NCBI GenBank assembly: GCA_021234155.1 | Contig: JAJEKV010000124.1 | Coordinates: forward strand, 1,817,094 to 1,881,093 | Direction of reading: 5' to 3' | DNA from: Isoetes taiwanensis | Lineage: Eukaryota > Streptophyta > Lycopodiopsida > Isoetales > Isoetaceae | DNA: 64,000 bases | Shown: positions 32,955 through 43,913 of the stretch, in pieces | How the letters are laid out: every line of letters begins with the position of its first letter | Position numbering within the stretch: position 1 is the first letter of the stretch | Program-made: the position numbers and the translations under genes | Notes under the pieces: model-generated | What the model was told of the DNA's origin: nothing | What the model saw: only the letters and a program-made list of their open reading frames with translations | Database searches by the model: none

Positions 32955-33170
32955 TCCCCTAGAATTTCAAAGATTATCCCAAGGTTCGCATATATTTTCG
33001 AAGATTCTATGTATATTCTCCTAGATTCCCTTAGAATATATGAAAAATCCTTAAGATTCTCTAGGATTCCATTAAGATTCTTCCAGATTATGAGAGTTTA
33101 TCCCAAGATTCCTCTAGATTCCCTAAGATTCTGTGTATATTCTTCTACATTCCTTTAGATTCTATGGTCA
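32955..33170 (+). repeat. Degenerate minisatellite based on AGATTCCCTTAG
   Basis: Roughly 12-16-base variants of AGATTCC(C/T)TTAG/AAGATTCT recur about fifteen times. No exact period; not coding. Confidence 0.7.
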
Positions 33171-34300
33171 AGATCTCACTTTCAAGATTCGACGCTGCAA
33201 ATGGAGTTGACCGATTTATGTGCACCACACATCAAAGTGTGTTTATCTCTACACAAGTATATTGTTATATAGGTATCCATGAAGTTGACTATATGAAAAG
33301 CACGCACTATAAATTGATATAAATATCTTTAGCCCCCTTTTTGTTAAAATTCCATGAAGATCTAAATTGTGCCGATAAAAATAGCTGGTAGAAATAATAA
33401 GATTCTTAAGTACAGGATCGAGATCAATTGGCAATCAAGTTCGCATGTTTTGATTTAGAATTCATTCGAACCTTTATAGCCACGCTATAAAGTACATTAT
33501 AGCCTATTTCTACCTCCAGGCTACCGAAGTTGTGAACATTAACTTGTTCTAGCATCGTTATATTTCAAAATCATCTCAATTGGGAGTGCAACTTTAGGCT
33601 ACTGAGTTAACCCCAGCATCTATGTATATTATGTGTCGACACACATTTCCAGCCTACTGAAGTTGTGATTCTTTTATGTCAATTGATCCAAGTTCCAAAC
33701 TTCGGTTTCTACGTCCTCGGTCATCTTATTTTTAAAACCTTCCTAAGTATGATTTTTTACCATTCTTGTCAGAGCGTTCTAAATAGCAAATGAATGTTGA
33801 CGTTGTAGTTGTAGATAAAACCAGTTTGTTATTGGATTAAACATCAATGTAACTTAGCACACCGCACTATTCAATCGTGCTTTGATGATTGTTTTCTAAT
33901 GCTAGTAAATTAAAAAAGCACACTAATGACTCACTGATCTTACACTTAGACACCATTTTAAATGGACTAAGCTAGAGTATGCATAACTAAGTACCTAAAT
34001 AAAGCAGTATTTCAACTACTCAAGCTAGTGCCATCGATCAGCAATAGTGGTAGAGGATGGTTGGATGATGGAAGGTTGCGCAATGAGAAGGCTGCACAAT
34101 GGAATGATCTACTCTAGTAGTGGACAATTACATGTTATTACACCCTTATGCATTGGTATCAATTGCTTGTGAGGCCATTGATTTGGAAACTTCTAATGAT
34201 TCAGCTGACCATACCAGTTTACAAACTGAATCTTTAGATTTTAGGTTTTAATGCCATACAATATTCAACACAGCCAAAAATATACATTGGGAATGTTCAA
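33171..34300. other. No gene seen
   Basis: AT-rich non-coding DNA. The stretch CACACATCAAAGTGTGTTTATC near 33227 recurs near 37660. Confidence 0.5.
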
Positions 34301-35040
34301 CGGGGTAGTTAGAAGTAGAATGCTCCAAAGTGATCAATAACTTGACCTAGGAATCACTAATCAAAATTGTGGGGCTCCTCAAATTTATCTGCAGATAAGC
34401 ACATCTGAGTGTGAGATGGAAGCAAAACTTAAGAAACACTCGAAATTCATGTGGCTTAACATTTCAAAATTCAATTCCTATCACTAGATTTCAATCGGCT
34501 TATTTTCCACTCAAAACTTTACCTTACGCAATTACATCTTTTATACACATCCAGTACATCTTCTTCGGCAATCTGCAAATATAAGAAATACCCAATCTCT
34601 TGTCGTTTAACAATTCCACCTTCGTCCTACCAAGATTTTTGGCGGCTTATATCCCACTCATAACTTTCGTTTTACGTAATAAAAGGAACACCCAATCTGT
34701 TGTGGTTTGACAATTCCACCTTCTTCATACCGGAACATTTTGGTGGCCTATGCCCCAGCTCGAAGTTTCCCCTCCGTAATAACACCTAGCTGGTATTTGA
34801 AAATGCAAGCACGTAACTTTCCTTCTAGCTTCGCCTTTTACACGATCTGAATATAATCTTTGCATAGAAGTTGAGAAGGGAAGTTAGAAGTAGAATGCTC
34901 CAAAGTGATCAATAACTTCACCTAGGAATCACGATCAAAATTGTGGAGTGTGAGATGGAAGCAAAACTCAAGAAGCACTCAAAATTCATCTGCCCTAACA
35001 TTTCAAAATTCAATTCCTGTCACTAGCGCTGGTTCCAGCA
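34301..35040 (+). repeat. Diverged tandem duplication, ~570-base period
   Basis: The block AGTTAGAAGTAGAATGCTCCAAAGTGATCAATAACTT-ACCTAGGAATCAC to AAATTCAATTCCT-TCACTAG occurs from about 34305 and again from about 34882. The second copy has an internal deletion. Between them a smaller repeat (ACAATTCCACCTTC) occurs near 34610 and 34710. Confidence 0.8.
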
Positions 35041-38000
35041 AAACTTTCCCTTCTGCAATTACATCTTTTATACACATCTGAATACATTATAGCCCAAGTA
35101 TTATTCTTAGTTAAGATCCATAGACAGCTTGCATACACTTGCTATAGCAAAGTGTGATATCAGTGAGATACCAGAGCAAATGCAACGAATGAAAGTAAAA
35201 AAGTTGAAAGAGACACAACGAATCTACTTCAAACATGCAACTCTTACCTTTGATTCTACATCAAATTTACCAAAATTTACACGAGTTTGGAGACAAAATC
35301 CGGCAAATCGCTTCCCTTGAAGCAATGTAGGCTGTCAACAAAGTATTGGCCAAGACGATGAAACAAATTGCAGAAGCAGCATAATTCCATGCAATCACAG
35401 GGGCAATCGTCTTAATAAGTTTAGACCTGCTACTTAACTTGGACGGATGGGGTCTTCGACAACATAGTAAAGGACGGCACTGTGGCGCTCCCTGCCTAAA
35501 ACTTGCAAATTAACAATTTATTGGTTCCACAATCTGCAGCAATAAGACATGCAGAGATTCAAAACAATCCAAGGCCCATTATTACAGTTTTTTAACGTTC
35601 CAAGCAGTTTCAAATGCCTCATATATATCCATAGAACAACAGAAATAGAGAAATAATTTTAAAGCAAATTATTGAATAGCAAACTATAGAAGCTAAAACA
35701 CTACCATGTCTGTATGATGCTGACATTTATGATAAATGTGAAGAAGAAAGAATGAAGCTTTAAATATGTGGACATAGTCCCAATTGCTTCGGGCATTTTG
35801 CTCACCTCAAATGTCGGCCAAAGGTTGCATGCGTATGCTCAAAACCACACAACAAAAACAACATTTTCAACATTTTTGACGACCTTTTATGCATTCAAAG
35901 AAAAAAGTGGACGGAATGACTGGAATATAGGGGTTTTCGATTTCCATTCGTAAGATTCGACGGCCATTGCCATTGAAACCCTGATTACAGGGGTGAAAAT
36001 TTTGCCATCACAAAATTTGCCACTAAAAAATTAGCACTTCTTTTCGGTTCTGCGGATTCTAATCTCGGGTTAGTCTTAGAAGGGCTGTAAGAACCAGAAC
36101 TCTCAAGATTGGGCGGCAAAATGGGGAAAGCAGAAAAGGATTTTCTGCTTGAGTCGAACTCTGCGTCCTCCCAATTTCTTTGCTTTACGCTGCACATTCT
36201 CTCTCCCGAGAAAAGGTCCTCCGTTAGAGAAGAAAAAAAGGCAGTGCAAAAGCAAGGTCCTCTGTTAAGTAAGTTACCTCCACATTCTTTCACAGGAATT
36301 CTTTCCTTCTGCGCATTTGACATGATTATCAATTATGACGTTGTATAGGATTCTGCACCTCGGAAATGCATTTGGGCAGCCCTTTCTTTCGCATTCCTGG
36401 GCCCCAGAAAAGAATCCAAGAACCCTAAACAAAAAAAATTTCCCTACAACAAAAAACAGAGGATTCAAAAACAGGGGATCAAATTTGCTCAAATTGGCAA
36501 AGAAATTTGCGCTTTACAGCCTCGAAAATTGACGGACTACTGGGGCAAGATTTGGCCTACGGATGGAAGCTGTAATGGCGCTGACGTCGCGGTACGCTGC
36601 TCTTCCTCGATTCTACAAAATCAGACTAAAACTTTAAGTCCGCCGCTGCAAATCCGGCATTACCATGCATTGAGGTTCGTTGCCAGCTCTAACAACAACA
36701 GCGAGCTTCAAAATCCGTTGCAACTGGAGGGAAAATGATCATCAAGCTTTCATGCAAGCACCGATCTTAAACTGCTGAAGAATATAAAGATCAAAATCAA
36801 GCGAGCCGATTGCTAAAAAAAATAGCCCAAGAGAGACTGGGCGCAAAGTTTTGATGGCGCCGGACCAGGAACCGAATCAATATAGACGTGAAATAGACAC
36901 GCAAGAGACCAGCACCTCATCCTGTCCATGCAGCCACGGCACCACCTGTCGCCTCCAGCCACAAGCTTAAAGGCACAAGAAAACATTGAGCCACAGTGGT
37001 CTTGCTTCATCCAGAGCGCAAATGCATTCTACTAGTGCCCTAAGCAGTCTGCCCGACCCAAGCTTAGAAGCAGATATAGACCCGTCGTCTAAGAATGGAT
37101 TTCTGCTCATAGAGTTTTAGAGCCCTCAGCTATGAAGACAATCGCCAGAACAATCGCTCCATTGCCGATTCAATAAGAAAAGGATGAGAAAACCTAAACA
37201 ATACAACACCAAGCTTTGCCAACTGATGTCTTTCACCGGAGCAAAGCTGCAAAGAAACCATCGGCTAAAATCTGCCACAAGGTAGGGCGGCAAATAGCTG
37301 TGCTCGGCGGAAAATAAAAAATAAAAAAGGGCACATTGCCACTACATTGGGGGCATTTAATGCCCTTTTCCCTTCCCCAAGGACTCGTAAGAAAGGTCGG
37401 CGGGAAAATAAAAAATAAAAAAGGACACATTGCCACGTCACTGAGGCATTTAATGCCCTAATATGTATCACCTTCTAGGCAAATTCCTAGGCACATTCAA
37501 CGATCGAGATTATTGCTTCTCCATTTGATCCAACGGTATAAAGCCATGTTGCATTCATCATGCATGACCCATGCACGCCCATACACTTAAATGTGCGGCC
37601 AAGATTCAACCTCTCGGATTTGACGGCCTAGATGAAAACCAGCGAGTAATGTGTCCCACACATCAAAGTGTCTTTATCTTCCTATATATAAGATTACTAG
37701 AATTATCAATATCTATATCTTCCCGGCGAAAACTCGGCCAAAATTATTTCCGGCAAAAAATGGACCAAAATTAGAATTAGGCGTGCCCTTTTTTTATTTC
37801 CCGCCTACAAGCCGGTTTGTTTCCGGCCCACATAACTCAAACCCTTGGCTGAGCTGATGGTGCAGCGATCAAAGCCCTATGAAGCTTATGGTCCATGTGG
37901 TTATAGGTATGCCGCCTCTCCCACCCAGAGCTCTCTGTTTGTATGAAATAGATTGGTAATTGGCTCTATTTGTTGTTCCAGAAGCTCTGCACAAAACTAT

Positions 38001-38916
38001 TAACAAAGCTCGCTCTGCACAACCGGGTGAGTTGCTGCCTGTAGCGCCATAATTTACTCTGCATATAACGAGAATTGCTTGAAAATTGTCCATTTCATAG
38101 ACCTAACGTTCCCTTTTAATTCCGGTGAAGAAACCCATCGCCCCAGAAACTACTCTGTGTTTTTGAGGAGGCTAAAACCAGGTAATTGCAGGATAAAACC
38201 AGTTAATTGTGGCCTTAGAATAAGCAAAAATCAGCTGGGAATTGCTTGGTCCATGACTTTGGTTTGAATTCCGGTAACAGTAGTGCTGGATCCAATTTGA
38301 ATTTGCTTTGGAGTATAAGCGTTTGAAGGCTCCAGGCTGAGAAACACACAGCGGCTGTGAATCCATTTCTGAAGAAATTGCTGCACTCGTTCTACTTCGT
38401 TAGAAGAATTTTGTTCGTCCGTTTGAAAGCTTTAGCAGGATCTAGCAGGATTCTGCCCGGCCGAATTCAGATGGATCTATCCAATTCAGATAGTGCCCAT
38501 CACCGGCAAAATTAGATATGCAGTGAATAATGTTTTTTACATATCAAATTGGGCTGAGGATATCTATTTGTGAAGCAAGTTGTGGATGAATTAAAGAATC
38601 TTATGCGCTTGCCAGAGAGAAAGTCTCAAGTTCGGAGACATTAGATGTTTAATGCACAGCTGCATTACTTAGATTTTGCAAAGTTGCGTCAGGATCTGTG
38701 GGCTCCTCTGCAACTCTCAGCTAAGAATTATGACATCGATTTACCTGTGACATGCCCCCAATTTTGAATCTGTGCTTCTTGGCCATGGCTTAATGAGATG
38801 TTTGCCACAGTTCAAGCAGATCTATTACTTAAACTGAGAGCAAATTGTGCAAATTTTGGACCTCCAAGATCGAGATTGCCCTCTGCAATTTTGTGGTTTG
38901 TAGACCCGAATTTCAC
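35041..38916. other. No confident gene; possible transit-peptide-like exon relic near 36567-36738
   Basis: A short frame from ATG at about 36567 reads MEAVMALTSRYAALPRFYK and then shifts into one with SSNNNSELQNPLQLEGK up to the stop at 36738. The composition is like a plastid or mitochondrial targeting sequence, but no downstream exon was recognised. The region 37230-37460 holds a two-copy repeat around AAAATAAAAAATAAAAAAGG and GGGCATTTAATGCCC. The rest appears non-coding. Confidence 0.3.
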
Positions 38917-39126
38917 TGTGAATTCATAGATTGTCCGATTGAATTCTTAAATCCGGGGCACAGAGAAGATAAAAGCCAAAGCAAGGGCAAATATTTAGTT
39001 TCAAACCGTTTAATCTTTGAGTGTGAATTCATAGATTGTCGGATTGAATTCTTAAATCCGAGGCACAGAAAAGGAAAAAGCCAAAGCAAGGACAAATATT
39101 TAGCTTCAAACCGTTTAATTTAAGAA
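38917..39126 (+). repeat. In-frame tandem duplication, 105-base unit
   Basis: TGTGAATTCATAGATTGTC starts at 38917 and 39022. The period is 35 codons, so an open frame crosses both copies (FIDC-IEFLNP...SNRLI twice), but nothing suggests it is translated. Confidence 0.85.
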
Positions 39127-40234
39127 AGCGCAGGAGAGAACTGCTTCTTTTGCTGCTGTGCTGTAAACTTTCTTCATCAATCTGCTAATTGACGTGTTGG
39201 ACAAATCATCAATGCATGTATGAAAATGAAAAAAGAGATAAAAAAGATATCTTTTGGTAAAGATAAGGTCCTATTGTTGAGGAACTATGTGGAACTTGCT
39301 TTAAGAGTGGCACTTGATTTACGAGTGGTCACCTTTCCTCAATGGTTTAAATAATCTTTTTATTGTCTCAACATAATTTTACCCATGGTATAAAATATGT
39401 TACTGCTTTCAATGCCTTAAACCTATTTATCAATATCCTTGCGTTTAAATATGGCATCCTGCACTAGCACCCCCTAGCCTAAGGAATCTCTTCATATATT
39501 GCATTGGCCACTCTTACATAAAATTTTGACAATTTTCTTAGCTAAATTTGCTATCAATTTTGAATTCTAGGGAAGAGCCCACAATAAGAAATCACATAAT
39601 TCCAATTCTACAGGACCCAGATCAAGAAACGACCCAACAAATCCCCTGCATTTTGTGGCAAAATTTTTGCAAAAATCTTATATTATAATGTTTTAGTGCA
39701 AGTAATGGACCACGCCCTAATTTGAAGGGCTAAGATCGTCCGAGCTAATCTAAAGGTCGAGATCTTGAAAGGGGTGTGTCCATTGTGCATCATGCCCTAA
39801 ATCTGGTGGTTCACATCATCCGTCGTAGATCCGTAGCTTGCCCTAAAAATATTGAGGCGTTTGTGAACTTGGGCAGCTATGGCGGACCAGCAAGCCCGGA
39901 ATAGTGCAGACAGGTCGAGCTTTGACATCATAGTTACCAAAGGCTATGAAATAAAAAAGAGCCAAACAAATAATTTTTGAGAAGGATTTTTTCCTCGATA
40001 CAGTTCCGTAGATTGGCCATTCATGTTCTAAAGCTGGTAGTGGATCGATTTTCAAATCGTCAATATTGGAGCTACTACCGGATCTGTGACTCCTCATCAT
40101 ACATCATTTTTTATTTGTTCAATTGGTAAGCAACTTAGGTTTTCATAAGTTCCGTTCTAACCCTTTCCAATTCCTAAACTGGGCCTCCTTTTTTATGACT
40201 CAGGGTTTGTTTTGAATAACAAATTGAAGGGAAG
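39127..40234. other. No gene seen; probably the 5' flank of the HVA22-like relic
   Basis: Non-coding. Two related patches (around 39720 and 39790) contain CCAT/CACGCCCTAA and ATCATGCCCTAA variants. Confidence 0.4.
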
Positions 40235-40751
40235 ATGGCGTTCAGTACATACGCCCTTGGAAGTCAGGTAGGACTTATATTTCCTTTGCGTTGATTGTTT
40301 TTTAAACTCCCAACTTACTCTACTCTCTTTTTTGAAGATAATCTTTGCTGATAAGAATTGCTGAAAGCTTTTTAGACTACAGTTCTTAATGTTGGGGCGT
40401 CTTTACAATGAAGGAATTATAACAGAATGATAGTCTGTTGCATTCTTATTGTTGGTTTATTCTATGGTCTCAGGTGGGACTTCGGCTTCTGCTTTCTCCT
40501 GTTGGTACTAACGTGGTCGTTCGATCTGCATGGTAAAAACATGGACTGGAAATGCCCCATATAACAGTTTAGGAACGTTTCCTAGATATTTGAATTTGGA
40601 AAAAAATTTAGTTCACAAATCCGCCTTCAGAACATTGTTTGGTTTATAGTGCTGCTGTTGGGATTGGGTTCCCTGTCTATTCGACCTTTATGGCTTTAGA
40701 GAAGAAGGATGCAGCAGAACAATAGCAGTGGCTTACATACTGGGCACGAAT
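40235..40751 (+). pseudogene. HVA22-like (TB2/DP1 family) gene fragment, three exons, 3' end missing
   Basis: Exon 1 (40235-40267) reads MAFSTYALGSQ, followed by a GTAGGA donor. Exon 2 (40474-40532) reads VGLRLLLSPVGTNVVVRSA, ending within a Cys codon. Exon 3 (40650-40751) completes the Cys and reads AAVGIGFPVYSTFMALEKKD and AEQ-stop-QWLTYWA. This matches the N-terminal half of HVA22-like proteins, small ER/ER-tubule membrane proteins of the TB2/DP1 (REEP) family. The splice borders are canonical and phase-consistent. One in-frame TAG interrupts exon 3. The remaining exons, which should encode SW-PLYYH-type membrane segments, were not found downstream, where a PPR relic begins. Probably dead; a rearranged 3' end elsewhere cannot be excluded. 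Confidence 0.75.
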
Positions 40752-41277
40752 GTAGGACAACACGTTTGAAACTATTTCACAAAAATGGTATTTGCAAACA
40801 GAGAGACCTTTGAAATGCGGCTGATGTTGTTATTCATGGCAGTCATTTTGTTCCCTGGTAACACGTAGATGATTTCTAAGATAAGATTGTTTGAGTTGTG
40901 CTTTCCATTTGCTTAAGGAAGACGAAATACAGAATATTGTATTTATGTCATAAGCCAGCGAGATAAATTTGCATTGTGCTCTAATAGAGGTATGGCCTTG
41001 CTTATTCATCGTGGCAACATAACGCAGAGGGCTTTATGCTTTATTCTTCTTCTAAGAAGAGAAGAAGATACTCTTTCAAAGCTGGAAGAATAAGCCGTGG
41101 CACAAGATGGAGCTCAGACTAATGACGTTCTCCTAATCAGTTAGATGTCATGGAGCATAATATTTGAGATTAGCCACGGTTTCTTGAAGTGGGTAAACAT
41201 CAAAATATGAAACAGTTTCTAAGTTTATGATCTATTCAACATTCATGTAAATTGCGGAAGTGTGATTGGTGCAGGTC

Positions 41278-41815
41278 AGCTGTTTGGCAACATGTGCAAC
41301 ATAGATTTCTTTACGCGGACTACAATGGTTGCAGGTTATAATCCGAATAGAGATGGGAAAGAAGCAATCAAACTTTTCTACGAGATGGATTTAAGCCAGA
41401 CATGGTCACTTATATTAGATATATAGGTCTCCTATCTGCAGCTGCCCATGTAAATCATTAGGGTGGAAAAGTATATACAATGCTGATTTTAGAATCGCCA
41501 TCAAGACAGATATGTGATGGCTTGAAGTTCCTGGGCATGAATACCAGGTCTGGAGACATGAATTATGCTTATCAAGCCTTTGATTAGCAACGAGTCTATC
41601 ATACTCTTTCAGATCATGCAGTCCAACATCTTTAACCCAGATAGTGACGTATATGTCAGTGCGGTGAGTGCCTGCAGTGTAGCAAAAAGCCTGGAATTGG
41701 AAAAATACATTCATGCTGTGTTATTAGATTAGGATTTGGTTCTGACATTTTTATTGGCAGCACCATTCTTACCCTGTGTATCGGAGGCACTCGAAATGCC
41801 AGATCAGGTCATATA
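41278..41815 (+). pseudogene. PPR (pentatricopeptide repeat) protein relic, PLS type
   Basis: The frame from about 41278 reads QLFGNMCNIDFFTRTTMVAG and GKEAIKLFYEMD, one PPR unit. After several stops and frame changes, it continues with PDSDVYVSAVSACSVAKSLE and LEKYIHAV, then in another frame LGFGSDIFIGSTILTLCI. These are the consecutive motifs of plant organelle-RNA-binding PPR proteins. Many stops show it is dead, and only about 500 bases remain. Confidence 0.75.
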
Positions 41816-43432
41816 TACAAGTTTTCTACATGCATGTATATTGTAGAATTTTTGGCATGGGGCAAATACTGCCTCTTATACAAAAGAAATAAACTGTATG
41901 AACTAACTCTAGACAAAAGTTATATTTTCTCTTTATTCCTTTTAATGATACATGCATATGCAAGTTATAAATCATGGACAAGAGCAGAGGTTTTGTCAAC
42001 AATGTTGCGGTTTTGTCAACAATGCAGCAACTCAGAACTTTAATTGGACTTAGTAGCATTTTGTACCCTGATTGAGAATAGTACTGTTAATATTGTGCAT
42101 CAAATGTCTCAGCTTTCTGAAAGATGGAATTCCAAGCTAGCCCTGTTTGTCAGGTTGTTTTCCAAGAAACATTTGACAGGACATAAATGAATGTGGGAGG
42201 CATCATATAGCATTGGAAATTGTAGATTTCAAGAGGGAAACTATTGGAGGTGTTACATAATGATGATACATGTGGAAAGTAGTATTCTTAAGTAAAGAAC
42301 ACTATCTTACATACTCCAACACTTTCTCAAACAAATATTGGGTTATCTGACTTCTCCCTCTATATTTCCTACTTATTTCCAAAATTCATCAAAAGAATTA
42401 TTGCATTGTGATTTTAAAACATTTTACATCACAACAATATGGAACAATCAACACAAATTTCCCTAATAACATTTTTCAACTTCATTTATTTTGCATGTAT
42501 TGCTTTAGATTGGAATTTAATATCAGTCTAATAATAGTCTTGATGCAAAACAAAGATATATAAAAAGAGTGATGCTTATCTCCATCTCAAACATCACTGA
42601 AACAGAACGATTGATCAGAATGTGCTTTGGTAAGTAAGATCATATACAAAAAGAGAGGTCTGTAGGAATTTCCATCCATTGATGTCAAGTATCGACTTAT
42701 GAAAGTTCTAGCAACCGTCTTTGATCGAGTTCCATATGATTAATCATGTTGGGTTATGCAAGTCCATCACGTTATACAATGATGAATGCATATCCTGCAA
42801 AGTGGAGATATTTTGATTCAGTGAGACCATCTTAGTCCAAGGGCAATTTTGGAGGATGTTGCTTGAGGATGGTGGATTTAAGACAGAGATGTAGTGGAAC
42901 ATATAACAAGTTTATGGCATGCAATAATAGAACATGGTATTTATTCTTTTATAAGAAAATGAAGTTCACAACTATAAGCTTACTTTTGCATTTTTCTTTT
43001 TAAAGGTAAAACAATCTTAATCCCACGCCTTATACAGCAAGCAAAATAAGTATGATAAACTTGGAATATCATGAAAAGAGAAGGTATGATAACAACAAAA
43101 CGAAAAGGACCATTTTATATTTGAAAGAGCTTTCTTGCGTTGTTACGTTGTTCACATGCGATTGAGAAATTTACCACATGATTACACATGTTCGCACTTG
43201 AGAAATTTAGTACCACCTGTTCAACAGCAGTAGAGTGCTTGATTCTCTAACAAATGTTCCCTCCCATTCTAATATTCACTATTTCATTTCATAAAATAAT
43301 AGGTGGAGACTTGCAAATAAATGCATCATTCCTACTACGCGCACAACAATTACAAAAGTAAGAATTACTGAGCGAGCATATTTTGGGCATGCCTTCTCAT
43401 TGCGGCCCAAACATTTTTTGGCTCTCAACTTA
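41816..43432. other. No gene seen; possible interior of a Helitron ending at 43461
   Basis: AT-rich non-coding DNA. The 5' end of the Helitron-type element was not located. Confidence 0.4.
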
Positions 43433-43433
43433 T

Positions 43434-43461
43434 GCCCAGCAACGCTGGGCACCATTACTAG
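43434..43461 (+). mobile_element. Helitron-type 3' terminus
   Basis: GCCCAGC-AAC-GCTGGGC is a perfect 7-bp hairpin (43434-43450), followed by 7 bases and CTAG (43458-43461), with T next. A short GC hairpin then CTRR followed by host T is the Helitron 3' signature. Related termini lie at 57727-57755 and, decayed, at 56181 and 62084. Confidence 0.7.
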
Positions 43462-43697
43462 TTATACATAGATTGACACGCAAAAAATGACATCTCTAAT
43501 CCACCGCTATCATCAATAATCAGTAACTTCCAAAATAATAATGCACTATTTTAGAATTAAAGGCATGTACGCACAATCATAGGTTGATACATACATTTTT
43601 ACAAATGCCCAGCATCAAATCTTTATTTGAGCCTTGAGCACTTGCAAAGTACAATTTCTGAAACTTACAAGGGTTGCACAAAGCGCCGGCGAAATTC

Positions 43698-43712
43698 TTG
43701 TATATATATAAT
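43698..43712 (+). promoter_or_regulatory. Candidate TATA region of the S-domain receptor kinase gene
   Basis: TGTATATATATAATG lies about 200 bases upstream of the ATG at 43914, with no other TATA-like run nearer. Short upstream ATGs follow it. Position only; no transcript evidence. Confidence 0.35.
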
Positions 43713-43913
43713 GATAATGATATCTATTTTGGTCGTTCTCGAAGCATTTGCGACAGGTACAAACAAGCCAGCAGATTTTAAAGCTTTGCTCAGAAGCTTT
43801 AAACTCGTCCTTCACTTTACAGCTGCAATGGTGTTTTTGCCGTGCCTTCAAAACAGATGAAGAAATCAACGACATTTGTTTGATGCAGCTGCAGCATTTT
43901 TCGTTTAACAATA

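Noticed and set aside
32955-33170. Cluster of heat-shock-like GAT-TTC motifs
   Set aside because: They do not keep the 5-base alternating nGAAn spacing and belong to a degenerate minisatellite.
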